Positions 45,002-53,841 are shown, numbered from the stretch's first letter. The stretch: 64,000 nt of DNA from Polyangia bacterium (GCA_030430565.1 JAUIKS010000015.1:62001-126000), one strand, 5' to 3'. Numbers and translations are program-made. The notes: generated from the letters alone by a model not told the origin.

Positions 45002-45117
45002 CGGCAGGAATCTAGCGAGCTCGACGGGCGGATTCACGACCAAACCGCGACACAACCACGACCGGGCGAAGACCTGGCGCTGACAGGCGGCTTTGGACCC
45101 CTGCTAGCGTGGGGTCG

Positions 45118-46581
45118 ATGCAGAACCTGCTCGACCAATCCGCCGTCGCGCTCGCCCGCCGTATCCGGACACGTGAGGTCTCGCCCGTCGAGGTCATCGA
45201 TCAGCACATCACGCGGATCGAGGCCGTCAACCCGGCGATCAACGCCGTTATCGCCGACCGTTTTGAACGCGCGCGGGACGAGGCGCGCGCGGCCGAGGTG
45301 CGACTGATGCAGCCGAGCACGGCGGCCGAGGACCTGCCGCCGCTGTTTGGACTCCCATTTACGACCAAAGAGTTCATCGCGGCCGAGGGCATGCCGCTCA
45401 GCGCCGGGATCTGGTCTCGACGCGAAACGCGCGCGACGGAAGACGCGGAGACCATTCGCCGACTCCGGAACGCCGGCGCGATCCTCGTCGGCATCACCAA
45501 CGTCCCTGAAGGGGGGCTCTGGCTCGAGACCTACAACACGGTCTACGGGCACACGCTCAACCCTTGGAACCCCCGTCGCACCTCCGGCGGCTCGAGTGGC
45601 GGAGAAGGCGCGATCATCTCCGCCGGTGGCGTCGCGTTTGGGCTTGGCGCCGACATCGGCGGCTCCATCCGCATCCCGGCCGCCTTCTGCGGCATCGTCG
45701 GCCACAAGCCGACGGGGCGGATGGTCCCCAACACAGGGCTTTGGCCGCTCCCCGAGGGCGAGCTCAGCGCGTACCACGTCTGCGGGCCGATGACGCGGAG
45801 AGTTGAGGACGTGATGCCGATCCTCCGGACGCTGGCCGGCCCGGACGGCGTGGACCCCGTGACCCGGCCGTGGACGCTCGAGGACGAGACCAAGATCGAC
45901 CTCCGCGACGTGACCGTCTACCCGCTCGAGACCAACGGTCGAACGCGCGTGTGGAACCGCATGCGCGTCGCGGTCCGAGAGGCCACCGACGCGCTCGCCG
46001 CCCGCGGCGCGAAGATCGGCCAGCTCGACCTGCCGAGCATGCGGCGCGCCTTCGAGATCTGGAGCGCCATGATGACGACTGCGGGCGAGACGCTCTACAC
46101 CGAGGTCCTCGGCAACGGCACGCCCGTCGCGCTGCCCCGCGAGTTCCTCCGCGTCGTCCGGGGGCGCTCGCGACACACGCTCCCCGCGCTGATCGTCGCG
46201 GCCGCCGACGTGCTAGCGCGCCGACTCCCGGGGACCCTCGACCGCATGGTCCAGGCCGGGCGCGCGCTACAACATGATCTTGAAGACATATTGGGCCCGC
46301 GCGGCGTGCTCCTGCACCCGCCGTACACCCGCCCGGCGCCGCGCCACTTCGGGCCGCTGATCACGCCCTTCGACTTCGTCTGCACCGCGCTGTTTAACGT
46401 GATGGAGTTCCCCTCGACCACCCTGCCGGTCGGCTTCGATCGCCACGGCCTGCCGGTCGGGGTCCAGGTCATCGGCCGCCGCGGCGCCGACGCCCTCACG
46501 GTCGCGGTCGCCAGCGCGCTCGAGCGAGACTTCGGCGGCTGGCGGCGCTCGGAACCGCGAGCCGACCGTCGCGTCGCGTGA
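45118..46581 (+). CDS. Amidase-signature family hydrolase
   Basis: A 487-residue amidase from ATG 45118 (GTG 45109 is also in frame). The Ser-cisSer-Lys triad is visible: Lys84 (FTTKEF), the GGSSGG segment with Ser159/160, and Ser183 in GADIGGSIRIPA. The C-terminal VQVIGRRGADALTVAVASALE is also characteristic. The family includes fatty-acid amide hydrolases and GatA. FTTKEFIAAEGMPLSAG and the length favour the FAAH-like/general amidase branch; GatA is unlikely as gatB/gatC are absent. Substrate not predictable. Followed by an acetyltransferase gene after 34 bp. Confidence 0.88.
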   Translation: MQNLLDQSAVALARRIRTREVSPVEVIDQHITRIEAVNPAINAVIADRFERARDEARAAEVRLMQPSTAAEDLPPLFGLPFTTKEFIAAEGMPLSAGIWSRRETRATEDAETIRRLRNAGAILVGITNVPEGGLWLETYNTVYGHTLNPWNPRRTSGGSSGGEGAIISAGGVAFGLGADIGGSIRIPAAFCGIVGHKPTGRMVPNTGLWPLPEGELSAYHVCGPMTRRVEDVMPILRTLAGPDGVDPVTRPWTLEDETKIDLRDVTVYPLETNGRTRVWNRMRVAVREATDALAARGAKIGQLDLPSMRRAFEIWSAMMTTAGETLYTEVLGNGTPVALPREFLRVVRGRSRHTLPALIVAAADVLARRLPGTLDRMVQAGRALQHDLEDILGPRGVLLHPPYTRPAPRHFGPLITPFDFVCTALFNVMEFPSTTLPVGFDRHGLPVGVQVIGRRGADALTVAVASALERDFGGWRRSEPRADRRVA

Positions 46582-46615
46582 CGGCGGCGGCCCTCGCCGT
46601 GCTATCAAAGACCCC

Positions 46616-47485
46616 ATGAGCTCCGAGCCGCCGATCGCCGTCGCTGATCACCCGAGCGCGGCGGCGCTCCTCGAGGCCGCGGGAACATGGCTCGAAGAGC
46701 AGGAGGCTCGCAACGACCGGCTGCTCGGGCTGTGTCACGATCAGCCCGACGACGTGAGCGCGCCGGGCCTCTGGCTCAGCGCGCGCGCCGAGGGCTCGCT
46801 CGTCGGCGCGCTCGCCTACGTCCCCGGCACGGACGCCCGCCTCGCGGCCGAGACCACCGAGACCGCGGCGCTCGCCCTGGCGACCGCGGCGGGGCGAAGA
46901 CACCTCCGCATGAAGCTCGTCACCGGCCCGCCGCCGGCCGTCGAGGCCTTCGCCCGGCTGCTGCGCGGGAGCCCGACCGTGTTCATGGAGACGCGGGTCC
47001 ACACGCTCTGCGACGCGCCCGCGGATCCGCCGGCCGGCTGTGCCGTCGCGGCGGGCGCCCTGGCGGCCGCCGCCCCCGAGGATCACGAGCTGCTGCTCCC
47101 CTGGTACCTCGCGTTCAGCACGGAGGCGAGCGGCGTGGCGCCCGACGAGTCGCGCGCGCGCGCGCGCCTCAGCCTCGACATCGCGCGCGCGCGGGTGTTC
47201 CACTGGAAGCTGCCCGATGGGACATCCTCATGCCTGGTCGGGCTCGGCGAGCCGACCCGGCACAACGCACGCATCGCGCTGGTCTACACCCCGCCCGCGC
47301 TGCGCGGCCGCGGCTTCGCCTCCGCCGCCGTGCGCGAGCTCAGCCGACGCTGTCTCAGCGGCCCCGACGCGCGACGCTGCTGCACGCTGCACACCGACGT
47401 CCGCAACAAGCGCGCCGAGCGGATCTACCAGCGCATCGGCTACCGCTTCGTCGGCGACTCGCGGACCTACTCGCTCGACGCCTGA
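46616..47485 (+). CDS. GNAT-family N-acetyltransferase
   Basis: A 289-residue acetyltransferase-like protein. The C-terminal half (about 175-285) has the GNAT core: HNARIALVYTPPALRGRGFASAAVRELSRR, with the acetyl-CoA-binding R/Q-x-x-G-x-A-like loop LRGRGFAS, then NKRAERIYQRIGYRFVGD. The N-terminal half (about 1-165) is degenerate GNAT-like (PGLWLSARAEGSLVGALAY). Two-lobed GNAT proteins of this kind are common in Gram-positive and myxobacterial genomes. Substrate unknown. Its 3' end overlaps the KirBac gene by 19 bp on the opposite strand. Confidence 0.82.
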   Translation: MSSEPPIAVADHPSAAALLEAAGTWLEEQEARNDRLLGLCHDQPDDVSAPGLWLSARAEGSLVGALAYVPGTDARLAAETTETAALALATAAGRRHLRMKLVTGPPPAVEAFARLLRGSPTVFMETRVHTLCDAPADPPAGCAVAAGALAAAAPEDHELLLPWYLAFSTEASGVAPDESRARARLSLDIARARVFHWKLPDGTSSCLVGLGEPTRHNARIALVYTPPALRGRGFASAAVRELSRRCLSGPDARRCCTLHTDVRNKRAERIYQRIGYRFVGDSRTYSLDA

Positions 47486-48402
47486 GCCTCGCGGCCCCGC
47501 GCCAGGCAGTCACGCATGTCCTCGAGCTCCGGCGTCCACCAGCGCGGCTCGATCGGGCGGATGTTGTGGAACTCGTTGTAGTTGATCTCCACGTAGTCCA
47601 GCGACGGCCGGTGCATGATGTCGTGGAACAGGTAGCCGACGCGGATGTCGTCCATCGAGTAGCGGTAGCCCGCGTGCACCACCTGCGCGACCGTCTCGTC
47701 GGTCCCGACCAGCGAGAGCACGATCATCGAGCGCTCGTCGAGCAGCCGCTTGAGCTGCCCGTCGCCGTGCAGCGGGCTGTCTTTGTCGATCGGGTGCATC
47801 GCCACCCAGCTCATCCAGAAGAACGCGCTCTCGCTGCGCACCAGCTCGAGCGGGACCGGCCGCATGATCGACTCGCCCTCCCGCGTGCGCTCCCGGCAGA
47901 GGATGTAGGCCTTCAGGCGCGCCTCGACGATCACGTTGTGGCGCCAGTTGGCCATCCGGAACATCAGGTGCGGCACGCCGTTGCGCGGCGCGATGATCAT
48001 CTTGTCCGAGAACAGCACGCGCGCCCGCGGGCGCGCGAGCCGAGCGAACACGAGGCCGGTGACGAGCGCGGTGTAGACCAGCCCGAGCGCCGCCTCGATC
48101 GTGACCAGGACATCGGCGTAGACCGTCTGCGGCGTCATCGCGCCGTAGCCGATCGTCGACATGGTCTGGACCGAGAAGAAGAACTCGTGGATGAACGCGT
48201 CGGACTTGATCCCCGAGATCGAGTCGCTCTGCAGGCTGTACAGAAACGCGAACAGCGTGTTGATGCCCAGGAACACCAGCCCTGACAGGGTCAGAAACAG
48301 GGTCCACGGCAGCTCGAGCACGAAGTGGTAGAAGTCGCCGAAGACGTCGCGCCGTCGCCCGATCGTGTGGATCGTCGCCGAGAACGCGTTCGACTGCGGC
48401 AT
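47467..48402 (-). CDS. KirBac-type inward-rectifier potassium channel
   Basis: A 311-residue channel from ATG 48402 (longer frame to 48540 with less likely starts). A slide helix/first membrane span (FGDFYHFVLELPWTLFLTLSGLVFLG, in pieces, about 20-45), a pore helix, and the selectivity filter TIGYG in TMSTIGYGAMTPQTV, a second span (LVTIEAALGLVYTALVTGLVFARL), then a cytoplasmic immunoglobulin-like domain of about 180 residues (MIIAPRNGVPHLMFRMANWR) typical of KirBac. It gates potassium in response to cytoplasmic ligands. Convergent with the GNAT gene; divergent from DUF2061. Confidence 0.92.
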   Translation of the reverse strand: MPQSNAFSATIHTIGRRRDVFGDFYHFVLELPWTLFLTLSGLVFLGINTLFAFLYSLQSDSISGIKSDAFIHEFFFSVQTMSTIGYGAMTPQTVYADVLVTIEAALGLVYTALVTGLVFARLARPRARVLFSDKMIIAPRNGVPHLMFRMANWRHNVIVEARLKAYILCRERTREGESIMRPVPLELVRSESAFFWMSWVAMHPIDKDSPLHGDGQLKRLLDERSMIVLSLVGTDETVAQVVHAGYRYSMDDIRVGYLFHDIMHRPSLDYVEINYNEFHNIRPIEPRWWTPELEDMRDCLARGREAQASSE

Positions 48403-48474
48403 TCGAACCCGCGGCGCCTCGGACTTCCTGGACACAGCGGAGACGGTATACCGCGGCCACCCGTAGAATATTTC

Positions 48475-48609
48475 ACGGCTACAAACCGTTATTATCAAAA
48501 GGTCGATCCAACGTAAAAATCCGCGCGGTACGACGAACATTCGCTGTTTCGCCGTCCTCGAGCGACGACGCGCGGGATTAAATTCGCCATTCTACGGCTC
48601 CAAGCCGTT
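48475..48609. repeat. Paired 16-bp elements in the KirBac/DUF2061 divergent region
   Basis: ACGGCTACAAACCGTT (48475-48490) and ACGGCTCCAAGCCGTT (48594-48609) match at 14 of 16 positions; each is a near-palindrome. They bracket an A/T-rich segment between divergent genes, so they look like operator half-pairs or small hairpins. The upper copy sits 73 bp upstream of the KirBac start, the lower 65 bp upstream of DUF2061. Confidence 0.5.
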
Positions 48610-48673
48610 TGTATTTTCAAATCCAGCCGGCACACTGACGTCACGTCCACTTTCCGCGACAAGGTAACTTCTC

Positions 48674-48928
48674 ATGCAAGACAGCCGACGTAAGAGCCTG
48701 ATGAAAGCCATGAGCTGGCGTCTTATCGCCGTGATCATCACCACCACCGTCGGCTACTTGTTCACCGAGAACGCCACCTTCGCGATCTCGATCGGCATCG
48801 CCGACTCCATCGTGAAGATCTTCGCGTACTACCTGCACGAGCGCGCCTGGATCACGATGCCGGCCGAGCGCGCCGAGCGGGTCGCGGCGCTCCAGCCGAT
48901 GGGCGACGCGCACACGCCGTCGGCGTAG
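48674..48928 (+). CDS. DUF2061 small membrane protein
   Basis: An 84-residue protein with the DUF2061 pattern: RRKSLMKAMSWRLIAVIITT, then TVGYLFTENATFAISIGIADSIVKIFAYYLHERAW (two membrane segments, about 15-37 and 42-62, cited in parts) . The family is small, inner-membrane and of unknown function. A short charged tail ends the protein. It is divergent from the KirBac channel gene, which may hint at a shared ionic-stress role. Confidence 0.9.
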   Translation: MQDSRRKSLMKAMSWRLIAVIITTTVGYLFTENATFAISIGIADSIVKIFAYYLHERAWITMPAERAERVAALQPMGDAHTPSA

Positions 48929-48959
48929 CGCGATGGCGGCGTGGTACACCGCGCGCGAC

Positions 48960-49682
48960 ATGTCCGATCGCTTCTCCGCGCCTGGCCCCATCATCGCCCC
49001 CTCGATCCTGAGCGCTGACTTCGCGCGGCTGGGCGAAGAGGTGCAAGCGCTCGACCGCGCCGGCGCCGACTGGATCCACGTCGACGTGATGGACGGGCGC
49101 TTCGTCCCCAACATCACGATCGGCCCGCTCGTCGTGAAGGCGCTGCGCCCCCTGACCGAGCGCGTGCTCGACTGTCACTTGATGATCGACGAGCCCGAGC
49201 GCTACGTCGGCGACTTCGCGGCCGCGGGCGCCGACGTGATCACCGTGCACGTCGAGGCCTGTCGTCACCTGCACCGCAACCTGCAGCAGATCCGCGCGCT
49301 CGAGCGCGTCAGCGGCGGGCGCGTGCGCGCGGGCGTCAGCCTCAACCCGCACACCCCCGCCGCGGCGGTCGAGCACGTGCTCGAGCTCTGCGACCTCGTG
49401 CTCGTGATGAGCGTCAACCCGGGCTTCGGCGGCCAGGCCTTCATCCCGGCGGTGCGCCCGAAGATCCGCGCGCTGCGGGCGATGATCGAGGCTCGTGGCC
49501 TCGAGACGCGCATCGAGGTCGACGGCGGCGTGAAGGCCGGCACCATCGCCGACATCGCGCGCGACGGCGCCGACTGCTTCGTGTCCGGCAGCGGCGTGCT
49601 CAAGAACAAGAATTTCGGCCGCGACTACGCCGGCGCGATGAACGAGCTGCGCTCGCTCGCCGCCAACACGCGGTCGGCCTAA
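48960..49682 (+). CDS. rpe: Ribulose-phosphate 3-epimerase
   Basis: A 240-residue TIM-barrel epimerase from ATG 48960. Motifs: IAPSILSADFARLGEEV, HVDVMDGRFVPNITIGP (metal-binding His and catalytic Asp), LDCHLMIDEPERYV, MSVNPGFGGQAFIP and EVDGGVKAGTI. It interconverts ribulose-5-phosphate and xylulose-5-phosphate in the pentose-phosphate pathway. Start at 48933 is the alternative. Convergent with the following membrane-protein gene. Confidence 0.97.
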   Translation: MSDRFSAPGPIIAPSILSADFARLGEEVQALDRAGADWIHVDVMDGRFVPNITIGPLVVKALRPLTERVLDCHLMIDEPERYVGDFAAAGADVITVHVEACRHLHRNLQQIRALERVSGGRVRAGVSLNPHTPAAAVEHVLELCDLVLVMSVNPGFGGQAFIPAVRPKIRALRAMIEARGLETRIEVDGGVKAGTIADIARDGADCFVSGSGVLKNKNFGRDYAGAMNELRSLAANTRSA

Positions 49683-49696
49683 TCGCGCGCCGCGGG

Positions 49697-50566
49697 CTAC
49701 GAATTGTAGAGCTGGAACTTCTCGAGCGCCGCCGCGTAGGGCTCGTCGTCGGTCTCCGGCACGCGCTCCAGCACGTCGAGGGGCACGCGCAGGAACTCGA
49801 CCAGGGGCGTCTTCTCGACCTCGACCTTGGCCTCGTCCCCCACCGTCAGCACGCAGCGGTTGACCGTGATGAAGTGCTCGCCGTCATCCCGCGGGCTGCG
49901 GAAGGTGTCGACCGCCATAAACACCGTCGGCATCCGCTCGAAGTCGCTGAAGTCCGCCGGCGCCGCGTTGATCAGCGCGTCGAAGTCCCCGGACTCGAGC
50001 ACGCGGCGAAGGTCCTCGCGCAGCACCAAGCGCGCGACGTCCTCACGCTCCTCCGTCCACGCGTTCGCGACCTCGCAGTAGGGCCGCTGGTTCTCGCCGA
50101 TCAGCATCACGGGCACGCCGATGAGCACAGCGGCCTCGACGACCCACAGCGCGATCGACAGCCAGCCGCCGCCGGTCTCGCGCAGGACCACCCCCATCGC
50201 GTCGGCGATCTCGACCGGGTTGACCAAGAAGAAGCCCCAGCCGCTGTAGGCCCACAGGTAACCCGTCCAATTGAAGAACACCGCGATGAGCGAGAGCGCG
50301 ATCGTGGCCGCCACTTCGAACGCCCAGCTTCGGACCTGCCCCCACTGCAGCAGCATGCGCACCGACACCGCCACCGCGAGCGCGCCGCCGCACAGCACGA
50401 CCGCGCCGAACAGCAGGTTGAACGACAGGTAGGAGCTGGCGATCCCGTAGACGAGGCCGACGACCGCCGCGACCGGCACGCCCACGGCGATCACCTTGAG
50501 CAGGCCCGCCGTCGGCACCTTGCCGGATGGTTGATAATAAAGCGACTGCTCACCCACACCACGCAT
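49697..50566 (-). CDS. Membrane protein with four to five segments, unknown function
   Basis: A 289-residue protein from ATG 50566 (the frame runs on to 51031 but that part overlaps the EamA gene). Hydrophobic segments at about 20-43, 48-68, 80-100 and 128-150 (VIAVGVPVAAVVGLVYGIAS, LLFGAVVLCGGALAVAVSVRM, WLSIALWVVEAAVLIGVPVML) are followed by a cytoplasmic or exposed tail of about 120 residues (EREDVARLVLREDLRRVL; FMAVDTFRSPRDDGEHFITV). No family recognised. Convergent with rpe (14 bp), downstream of an EamA transporter on the same strand. Confidence 0.65.
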   Translation of the reverse strand: MRGVGEQSLYYQPSGKVPTAGLLKVIAVGVPVAAVVGLVYGIASSYLSFNLLFGAVVLCGGALAVAVSVRMLLQWGQVRSWAFEVAATIALSLIAVFFNWTGYLWAYSGWGFFLVNPVEIADAMGVVLRETGGGWLSIALWVVEAAVLIGVPVMLIGENQRPYCEVANAWTEEREDVARLVLREDLRRVLESGDFDALINAAPADFSDFERMPTVFMAVDTFRSPRDDGEHFITVNRCVLTVGDEAKVEVEKTPLVEFLRVPLDVLERVPETDDEPYAAALEKFQLYNS

Positions 50567-50628
50567 CGTACGTGGCGTCACGGCGCGCCGAGGAGCAATC
50601 CTTGCGTCGCGCGGCATAAAAACCAGCG

Positions 50629-51480
50629 CTACCGCTCCCGGACCGCGAGCGCGGCCGCGACCAACATCAGCCCGCCGCCCACCGCGAGCCGCACGAGCGA
50701 CGCGCGCTCGCCGAACACCGCGAGCGCGACGATGACCGCGAGCGGCACCTTGAGGTTGTTGAACACCGCCAGCGTCGCGGCCGAGACCAAGACCGCCCCC
50801 TTGTTCCACGCGAAGAAGCACAGCCCCGACGCGACGGCACCCAGGTACAGCAGCGCCGCGAGCTGAGCGCCCTCGAGCGCCCCGGCGCTCGCCCAGCCGC
50901 CCCGGAACGTCGTGCCGATCGCCGTGACCGCGAGCGCGCCCGCGTACAGCAGCGCGTAGACGCGGTGATCCGCGAGCTCCGGGCGACGCAGTCGCAGCGC
51001 GCGGTACCAGACCTGCCCCGCCGCGAAGCACAGGTTCGCGGCCTGCACCAGCGCGAAGCCGACGTACAGCTCGCGCGATCCGGTCGTGAACGCGCGATAC
51101 TTAATCACGCCCGCGCCGACCACCGCCAGCAGCGCGAGCGCGATCGTGCGCGGCGCGACCCGGCGCGCGAGCGCGTCGTGCACGAGCGCGACGTAGATCG
51201 GCGTCAGCACGGTGAAGAGCGCGACCTCGTGGGCGTCGAGATGCTGATAAGCCGCGATGTACAACATGTACATAAGGCCATACTGAACCGCGCCGATCGC
51301 CAGCAGCGTCGTCGCGACCCGCGCCGTCAGCCCGCGCGCCCGCAGCAGCGGCAAAAACAGCGGCAGCGCGACCAGCATGCGCGCGAAGGCGACGAAGCCC
51401 GGATCGAGGCTGACGAGCTGAGTCTTGATCAGCCCGAAGGAGAACGCCCACACGAGCGAGACCGCGATCAGGTAGCCCAC
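50629..51480 (-). CDS. EamA/DMT-family transporter
   Basis: A 283-residue membrane protein with ten predicted membrane segments in two EamA repeats: SLVWAFSFGLIKTQLVSLDPGFVAFARML opens repeat 1 (cut: about 8-36), with LTPIYVALVHDAL at its end, and YLGAVASGLCFFAWNKGAVL and VFNNLKVPLAVIVALAVFGE in repeat 2. Drug/metabolite transporters export amino acids, nucleotides or other metabolites. Substrate not predictable. Divergent from the MAPEG gene (60 bp). Confidence 0.88.
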   Translation of the reverse strand: MGYLIAVSLVWAFSFGLIKTQLVSLDPGFVAFARMLVALPLFLPLLRARGLTARVATTLLAIGAVQYGLMYMLYIAAYQHLDAHEVALFTVLTPIYVALVHDALARRVAPRTIALALLAVVGAGVIKYRAFTTGSRELYVGFALVQAANLCFAAGQVWYRALRLRRPELADHRVYALLYAGALAVTAIGTTFRGGWASAGALEGAQLAALLYLGAVASGLCFFAWNKGAVLVSAATLAVFNNLKVPLAVIVALAVFGERASLVRLAVGGGLMLVAAALAVRER

Positions 51481-51539
51481 GCCTGCGGACCATAATCGAT
51501 AATCAATCGCCGAGCGCGAGCCGAGCGGTATAAAGGCGC

Positions 51540-51935
51540 ATGCCCGCCGTCACGTCGCTCATCACCGCCCTGCTGCTCCTGCACATCATCCTGCTCTCGG
51601 CGTTCGTCTCGTACCGCCGGATCACGCTCCAGATCAGCTTCGGCGACGGCGACAACCGCGACATGATGCGCGCCATCCGAGCCCACGCGAACGCGCTCGA
51701 GCACGCCGTCCCCTTCCTCCTGCTGTTCTTGCTCCTCGAGGGCATGACCAGCTCGCCCGAGGCGGCCGAGTGGCTGCGCTGGATCGGCGGCGGCTTCGTG
51801 GCCTCGCGCGTGCTCCACTCGCTCGGCGTCATCAACCGCATGCACCGCGTCCGCCAGATCGGCGCGACCGTCTCGCTCCTGCTCGAGCTCGGCCTCGCCA
51901 TCTGGCTGCTCGAGATCGGCCTCGGCTGCTGCTAA
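51540..51935 (+). CDS. MAPEG-family membrane protein
   Basis: A 131-residue protein with four membrane segments: TSLITALLLLHIILLSAFV, AVPFLLLFLLLEG, WLRWIGGGFVASRVLHSLG, GATVSLLLELGLAIWLLEIG. The pattern RRITLQISFGDGDNRDMMRAIRAHANALEHAVPF is the MAPEG signature (residues about 27-60). Human members conjugate glutathione or make eicosanoids; bacterial members are often annotated as MAPEG proteins of unknown substrate. The normal family length supports the start. Confidence 0.92.
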   Translation: MPAVTSLITALLLLHIILLSAFVSYRRITLQISFGDGDNRDMMRAIRAHANALEHAVPFLLLFLLLEGMTSSPEAAEWLRWIGGGFVASRVLHSLGVINRMHRVRQIGATVSLLLELGLAIWLLEIGLGCC

Positions 51936-51962
51936 CTCCGCGGCTCTCTCGTCCCTTCTTTG

Positions 51963-52112
51963 TCGTCCGCCCGATCTTCTCTGCTTCGAGCGATCGTCCG
52001 CCCTCGGTCTCCAAGCTCGCGCTATCGTCCGCCCGGCGCACCAACGCTGGGTCACCAACGCTGGCTCGCGTGACTCACCAACGCCCGTTCACCAACGCTG
52101 GCGCATCAACGC
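51963..52112. repeat. Two families of short direct repeats upstream of scoA
   Basis: TCGTCCGCCC occurs at 51963, 51994 and 52025, exactly 31 bp apart. CACCAACGC(TGG) follows at 52039, 52053, 52076, 52090 and (degenerate) 52104, spaced 14, 23, 14, 14. They fill the 230-bp gap before scoA. Regular phasing suggests cooperative protein binding or a tandem-repeat relic. Confidence 0.65.
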
Positions 52113-52166
52113 GGCTCAAACGCGGCCCTTGAAAGCACCGAAGGAAGCGTCGACAATCAGCCCGCC

Positions 52167-52862
52167 ATGGATAAGACCTTCCCGAGCGCGGACGATGCCA
52201 TCCACGACATGACGGACGGCATCACGCTGATGAGCGGCGGCTTCGGCCTGTGCGGCAACCCTGAGAACCTGATCAAGGCCGTCCACCGCAAGGGCGTCAA
52301 AGACCTCGACATCATCTCCAACAACTGCGGCATCGACGGCGTAGGTCTCGGCCTACTGCTCGACAACGCCCAGGTCCGCTCCATGACCTCGTCCTACGTC
52401 GGCGAGAACAAGAGCTTCGAAAAGCTGTTCCTCTCCGGTCAGCTCAAGGTCACGCTCGTCCCCCAGGGCACCCTCGCCGAGCGCATCCGAGCCGGCGGCG
52501 CCGGCATCGGCGGCTTCTACACCCCGACCGGCTACGGCACCCCGGTCGCCGAGGGCAAAGAGGTCCGCGAGCTCGACGGTCGCTGGTACGTGCTCGAGCG
52601 CCCGCTCACGGCCGACTTCGCGATCGTCAAGGCCTGGAAGGGCGACACCCACGGCAACCTCGTGTTCCGCAAGACCGCCAACAACTTCAACCAGGTCATG
52701 GCGACCGCCGCCCGCGTGACGATCGCCGAGGTCGAGGAGCTCGTCCCCGCCGGGCAGCTCGACCCCGACGAGGTCCACACCTCCGGCATCTACGTGCAGC
52801 GCGTCATCAAGGGCGCCCACTACGACAAGCCCATCGAGTTCCGGACCACGCGCCCCAGCTGA
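52167..52862 (+). CDS. scoA: 3-Ketoacid CoA-transferase subunit A
   Basis: A 231-residue protein of the usual length. Key motifs: MSGGFGLCGNPENLI, DIISNNCGIDGVGLGLLL, LVPQGTLAERIRAGGAGIGGFYTPTGYGT, RPLTADFAIVKAWKGD and GNLVFRKTANNFNQ (in parts). Together with subunit B it transfers CoA between succinyl-CoA and acetoacetate or similar 3-ketoacids, feeding ketone or fatty-acid intermediates into central metabolism. scoB follows after 61 bp. An AtoE transporter gene lies 4 kb away. Confidence 0.96.
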   Translation: MDKTFPSADDAIHDMTDGITLMSGGFGLCGNPENLIKAVHRKGVKDLDIISNNCGIDGVGLGLLLDNAQVRSMTSSYVGENKSFEKLFLSGQLKVTLVPQGTLAERIRAGGAGIGGFYTPTGYGTPVAEGKEVRELDGRWYVLERPLTADFAIVKAWKGDTHGNLVFRKTANNFNQVMATAARVTIAEVEELVPAGQLDPDEVHTSGIYVQRVIKGAHYDKPIEFRTTRPS

Positions 52863-52923
52863 CGTCGCCGCGCGCCACGCCTCCGCCCGCATCCCCAGCC
52901 ACGACAAGATCAAAGGACCCGTC

Positions 52924-53601
52924 ATGCCCCTGACCCGCGAGCAGATCGTTCAACGCGTCGCCCGAGAGCTGCGCGACGGCTACTACGTCAACCTCGGGAT
53001 CGGCATGCCCACCCTCGTCGCCAACCACATCCCCGAGGGCATGGAGGTCATCCTCCACAGCGAGAACGGCCTGCTCGGCATGGGCCCGTTCCCGCGCGAC
53101 GAGGACGTCGACGCCGACCTGATCAACGCCGGCAAGCAGACCGTCACCACCGTGCCCGGCGCCTCGTTCTTCGGCAGCCACGACAGCTTCGCGATGATCC
53201 GCGGCGGTCATCTCGATCTGTGTGTCCTCGGGGCCATGGAGGTCAGCGAGCACGGCGACCTCGCCAACTGGATGATCCCCGGCAAGAAGGTCAAGGGCAT
53301 GGGCGGCGCGATGGACCTCGTGGCCGGGGCCAAGCGCGTCATCGTGGCGATGGATCACGTCAGCAAGCGCGGCGGCTTCAAGCTGCTCAAGGAGTGCGCG
53401 CTGCCGCTGACCGGCAAGCGCGTCGTCCACGAGGTCGTCACCGACCTCGGTTACTTCCGCTGCACCCCCGAGGGCCTGGTCCTCGCCGAGATCGCGCCCG
53501 GCGTGACCGTCGAGGAGGTCCGCGAGAAGACCGGCTGTGACGTGATCGTCAGCGACCCGCTCCCGACCCTCGAGTACGCGGCGCCGTCCGCCGCGAGCTA
53601 A
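52924..53601 (+). CDS. scoB: 3-Ketoacid CoA-transferase subunit B
   Basis: A 225-residue subunit of normal length. Catalytic Glu47 sits in ILHSENGLLGMGP, where the enzyme forms the covalent CoA thioester intermediate. GYYVNLGIGMPTLVANHIP, GGHLDLCVLGAMEVSEHGDLANWMIPGKKVKGMGGAMDLV (residues about 98-140, in parts) and DLGYFRCTPEGL are typical. Forms the active enzyme with the scoA product. The next gene on the opposite strand begins just after, ending 10 bp away. Confidence 0.96.
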   Translation: MPLTREQIVQRVARELRDGYYVNLGIGMPTLVANHIPEGMEVILHSENGLLGMGPFPRDEDVDADLINAGKQTVTTVPGASFFGSHDSFAMIRGGHLDLCVLGAMEVSEHGDLANWMIPGKKVKGMGGAMDLVAGAKRVIVAMDHVSKRGGFKLLKECALPLTGKRVVHEVVTDLGYFRCTPEGLVLAEIAPGVTVEEVREKTGCDVIVSDPLPTLEYAAPSAAS

Positions 53602-53610
53602 TACGCCAGC

Positions 53611-53841
53611 TTAAGAAAACAGCTGGTGGACCTTAACGTGCGCGCGCGCGGTGCGCTCCTGCTCCCGGTCACGACGCGCGCCCACCTCGAGCCCGACGAC
53701 CAACGCGTCCCGTAGCTCGCGCGCGACCTCTGGCTGCAGACGCAGGCTCACGGGGCCGATGGTGACGTGGATAACGCCGCATCCGCAGCGCTGGACGTTG
53801 CAATGGGGAGTTCCGGCCAGGAATTCGCTGTGCTCGTGCAT
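53611..53841 (-). CDS. Small Cys/His protein, probably iron-regulated
   Basis: A 76-residue protein from ATG 53841 (the frame continues to 53886). The N-terminus MHEHSEFLAGTPHCNVQRCGCGVIHVTIG carries three cysteines and several histidines (Cys at about 14, 18, 20), a possible metal-binding site; the rest (VSLRLQPEVARELRDALVVGLE) is helical with a charged end. A Fur-box-like palindrome lies 24 bp upstream of the start, in an unusually A/T-rich stretch. I do not recognise the family; a metal-handling or iron-stress role is inferred. It converges with scoB. Confidence 0.65.
   Translation of the reverse strand: MHEHSEFLAGTPHCNVQRCGCGVIHVTIGPVSLRLQPEVARELRDALVVGLEVGARRDREQERTARAHVKVHQLFS

Noticed and set aside
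45001..45055. Upstream GTG start for the methyltransferase
   Set aside because: It adds a stretch without the family pattern and overlaps the amidase promoter region; the ATG at 45001 begins right at the family N-terminus.
51963..52112. CRISPR array
   Set aside because: The repeats are only 9-12 bp, the spacers are not unique 30-mers, and no cas gene is near.
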